From: Anaerolineales bacterium UBA6668 | GTDB taxonomy: Bacteria; Chloroflexota; Anaerolineae; Anaerolineales; UBA6668 | DNA: 8,305 bases | Direction of reading: 5' to 3' | Assembly (NCBI GenBank): GCA_002455215.1 | Contig: DKKK01000147.1 | Coordinates: forward strand, 1 to 8,305 | In this document: piece by piece, positions 5,686 through 8,305 of the stretch | Layout: each line of letters starts with the position of its first letter | Position numbering within the stretch: the first letter of the stretch is position 1 | The notes under the pieces: model-generated | The model's database searches: none | Seen by the model: only the letters and a program-made list of their open reading frames with translations | Told to the model about the DNA's origin: nothing | Position numbers and translations under genes: made by a program

Positions 5686-8305
5686 CTAGCCCAGCCCTTC
5701 CATCGGTACACAAGTGCAGAAAAGGTTGCGGTCGCCATACACATTGTCCACCCGCCCAACCGAGGGCCAGAACTTGCGGTCACGCAACCAAGCCAATGGG
5801 TAAGCGGCTTGTTCGCGGCTGTAGGGGTGATTCCACTCGCTGGCAGTGACGGCGGTGGCAGTGTGCGGCGCGTTTTTGAGTGGATTGTTATATGGGTCCA
5901 TCTCTCCGCTTTCGATGGCGGCAATTTCGGCGCGGATAGCAATCAGTGCATCACACAGCCGGTCAATTTCACCTAAATCTTCACTTTCGGTTGGCTCAAT
6001 CATCAGCGTGCCGGGCACCGGGAAGCTCATCGTGGGGGCGTGGAAGCCGTAGTCCATCAAGCGCTTTGCCACATCTTCAGCTTCGACACCCGTTTCGTGC
6101 TTGAGTGGGCGCAAATCAATGATGCATTCGTGCGCCACCCGCCCATTCGCACCCCGATAGAGCACTGGGTAATGGGGCTGCAAACGTTCTGCAATGTAAT
6201 TGGCGTTCAAAATGGCGATTTGTGTGGCAAGTCGTAAGCCTTCTGCGCCCATCATGCGGATATAAGCATAGGAAATGGGCAATATAGCGGCACTGCCAAA
6301 CGGTGTGGCACTCACTGCGCCATCGGGGCGCAAATCTCCAGCCACCACATGCCCCGGCAAGTGCGGAATCAGGTGTGGCGCAACACAAATCGGTCCAACA
6401 CCCGGTCCACCGCCTCCATGTGGGATGCAGAAGGTCTTGTGCAGGTTCAAGTGGCATACGTCCGCACCCATATCGCCCGGTCGGCACAGCCCGACTTGGG
6501 CGTTCATGTTTGCCCCATCCAGATACACCTGCCCACCGTGTTGATGAATGATGGCGCAAATGTCGGTAATGGCGGCTTCAAACACGCCGTGTGTGCTGGG
6601 GTAGGTAATCATCAGTGCCGACAGGTTTGTGGCGTGCTGTTCGGCTTTGGCGCGTAGGTCAGGCACATCCACGTTGCCCTGCTCGTCACACTTCACCACC
6701 ACAATGGTCATGCCTGCCATGGCGGCACTCGCCGGATTAGTGCCGTGCGCACTGGAAGGAATCAGACAAACATGGCGGTGTTCTTGCCCATTGGCTTGGT
6801 GATAACCGCGAATTGCCAACAAACCAGCGTATTCGCCTTGTGAACCGGCATTAGGTTGTAAGCTCACGCCCGGTAGCCCAGTAATTTCGCCCAACCAATC
6901 CGACAAGCGTTCTACCAAGTTGGCATACCCTGCCGCTTGGTCAGATGGCACAAAGGGGTGTAGCTCGGCAAATTCGGGCCAAGTGATGGCTTCCATCTCG
7001 GTTGTGGCGTTTAACTTCATGGTGCAAGAGCCGAGCGGAATCATGCTATGGGTTAGGGTTAGGTCGCGGCTTTGCAAGGTGTGGATGTAGCGGAGCATTT
7101 TGCTTTCGCTGTGGTAGCTGTTAAAGACCGGGTGGGTCAGGTAGTCGCTACGGCGGGCGTGGGGGACGGCAAAATCTGCCTGCATGGCGTTTACCACCTG
7201 CCCCCAGTTCACTTGCCTATCTAAGCCAAAGACCAAACCCAATTTCTCCAAATCCGCTTGGGTGACGCTTTCATCCAACGCAATGCCGACACTCCCATCG
7301 GCATAGTAGCGCAAGTTAATGCTTTGCGCCAAAGCGGCACTTTGAATTTCGCTTTGCGATGGCTCGCCCCCGCTGATTTTGAGCGTATCAAAGAAAGTAT
7401 TGTGGGCAAGGGTGTAGCCAGCTTGGGTGAGTTGGTTGGCTAGGGCAAGGGTGATGGCGCGAGTGCGTTGGGCAATTTGCTTCAGCCCGCTGGGACCGTG
7501 ATAGACGGCGTACATGCTTGCCATGACCGCCAACAAAACTTGGGCGGTGCAAATATTGCTGGTGGCTTTGTCGCGGCGGATGTGTTGCTCGCGGGTTTGC
7601 AGGGTTAGGCGTAAGCCGGGATTGCCGTGTGAATCAACCGAAACGCCAATCAAGCGTCCGGGCATGATGCGTTTGTGTTCGTCTTTGCAGGCAAAGAAAG
7701 CGGCGTGTGGACCGCCAAAGCCCATCGGTACGCCAAAGCGTTGGCTGTTGCCAATGGCAATATCTGCCCCAAATTCGCCCGGCGCACGCAGAAGGGTGAG
7801 CGCAAGCAGGTCGGTGGCAACTACGAACAAACCGCCAAGTTGGTGGGTTTGTTCGGCTAGGTCAGCGTAACCTTGCACCAGCCCTTCGCTGGTGGGATAT
7901 TGCACCAACACGCCGAGTAACCGCTTGGAATCAGTTTGGGCAAGCAAGGTGGCGGGGTCGCCCACTTGCACGGTGATGCCGAGCGGGGTGGCACGGGTTT
8001 TCAGAATATCGAGCGTTTGCGGGTGGCAGTCGGCGGCGGCGATGAAGGTGTCGGCGTTGCGATTGCGGGGTTGCGCGTGCAGGCAGAGTGTCATCGCTTC
8101 GGCGGCGGCAGTGCCTTCATCCAGCAGGCTGGCGTTGGCAATTTGCAAACCAGTCAGGTCGCAAATCATGGTTTGGTAGTTAAGCAATGCCGCCATACGC
8201 CCTTGCGAAATTTCGGCTTGGTAGGGGGTGTAAGCGGTGTACCAACCGGGGTTTTCCAGAATATTGCGCTTAATGACCGCCGGAACATGGGTGTTGTGGT
8301 AGCCC
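5686..8305 (-). CDS. gcvP: Glycine dehydrogenase (decarboxylating), P-protein; N-terminus outside the window
   Basis: The frame is open from the window edge (first full codon at 8302-8304) to a TAG at 5686-5688, giving 872 residues. Full-length single-chain GcvP is about 950-960, so roughly 85-90 N-terminal residues are missing. The P-protein uses PLP to decarboxylate glycine and loads the aminomethyl group on the H-protein lipoyl arm in the cytoplasm. In-window landmarks: [17 protein letters not shown] and SASLLDE-like motifs at the start; [40 protein letters not shown]; then [23 protein letters not shown] and [30 protein letters not shown], whose Lys (codon 6436-6438) is the expected PLP lysine; and the C-terminal [12 protein letters not shown]. 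Both halves of the duplicated fold are joined, unlike the split gcvPA/gcvPB form. No frameshift is visible. gcvT and gcvH, if linked, would lie beyond 8305. The ATG at 8196 is internal, since homology continues upstream of it. Confidence 0.97.
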   Translation of the reverse strand, partial: GYHNTHVPAVIKRNILENPGWYTAYTPYQAEISQGRMAALLNYQTMICDLTGLQIANASLLDEGTAAAEAMTLCLHAQPRNRNADTFIAAADCHPQTLDILKTRATPLGITVQVGDPATLLAQTDSKRLLGVLVQYPTSEGLVQGYADLAEQTHQLGGLFVVATDLLALTLLRAPGEFGADIAIGNSQRFGVPMGFGGPHAAFFACKDEHKRIMPGRLIGVSVDSHGNPGLRLTLQTREQHIRRDKATSNICTAQVLLAVMASMYAVYHGPSGLKQIAQRTRAITLALANQLTQAGYTLAHNTFFDTLKISGGEPSQSEIQSAALAQSINLRYYADGSVGIALDESVTQADLEKLGLVFGLDRQVNWGQVVNAMQADFAVPHARRSDYLTHPVFNSYHSESKMLRYIHTLQSRDLTLTHSMIPLGSCTMKLNATTEMEAITWPEFAELHPFVPSDQAAGYANLVERLSDWLGEITGLPGVSLQPNAGSQGEYAGLLAIRGYHQANGQEHRHVCLIPSSAHGTNPASAAMAGMTIVVVKCDEQGNVDVPDLRAKAEQHATNLSALMITYPSTHGVFEAAITDICAIIHQHGGQVYLDGANMNAQVGLCRPGDMGADVCHLNLHKTFCIPHGGGGPGVGPICVAPHLIPHLPGHVVAGDLRPDGAVSATPFGSAAILPISYAYIRMMGAEGLRLATQIAILNANYIAERLQPHYPVLYRGANGRVAHECIIDLRPLKHETGVEAEDVAKRLMDYGFHAPTMSFPVPGTLMIEPTESEDLGEIDRLCDALIAIRAEIAAIESGEMDPYNNPLKNAPHTATAVTASEWNHPYSREQAAYPLAWLRDRKFWPSVGRVDNVYGDRNLFCTCVPMEGLG

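Overview
The window reads as ordinary chromosomal DNA from a free-living, respiring bacterium. The best guess is Chloroflexota (Anaerolineae-like). Three things point there: the SDH subunits resemble the actinobacterial Sdh2 type, the DUF4349 lipoprotein carries a TPTPT-rich linker of the sort common in that phylum, and the GC content is moderate. This assignment is an inference from remembered family resemblance, not from a search.

Layout: (1) 1-3626, plus strand: a TCA-cycle block made of the 3' end of NADP-type isocitrate dehydrogenase (icd), then a succinate dehydrogenase operon sdhC/D(fused)-sdhA-sdhB with gaps of 12, 8 and 27 nt, closed by a clear rho-independent terminator at 3659-3694. 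(2) 3695-4537: about 840 bp with no convincing gene but many hairpins and repeats. It includes three related long inverted repeats whose arms differ in a compensating way. (3) 4538-5551, plus strand: a DUF4349-type membrane-anchored lipoprotein with a strong ribosome binding site. (4) 5552-5685: a convergent intergenic region with a terminator hairpin. (5) 5686-8305, minus strand: glycine decarboxylase P-protein (gcvP, single-chain form), whose N-terminus lies beyond the window.

How the genes work together: isocitrate dehydrogenase and succinate dehydrogenase are consecutive parts of the oxidative TCA cycle. SDH also feeds electrons into the membrane quinone pool through FAD, three Fe-S clusters and probably two haems b held by the fused membrane anchor. 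gcvP (glycine cleavage, C1 metabolism) and the DUF4349 protein look like unrelated neighbours.

The two points most worth a second look are the SdhC-SdhD fusion, which has an extra transmembrane helix at the junction that keeps both halves in their normal orientation, and the inverted-repeat family in the 3816-4391 intergenic region. I saw no CRISPR array, transposase, phage gene, tRNA or rRNA, and no clear evidence of a wholly new system.
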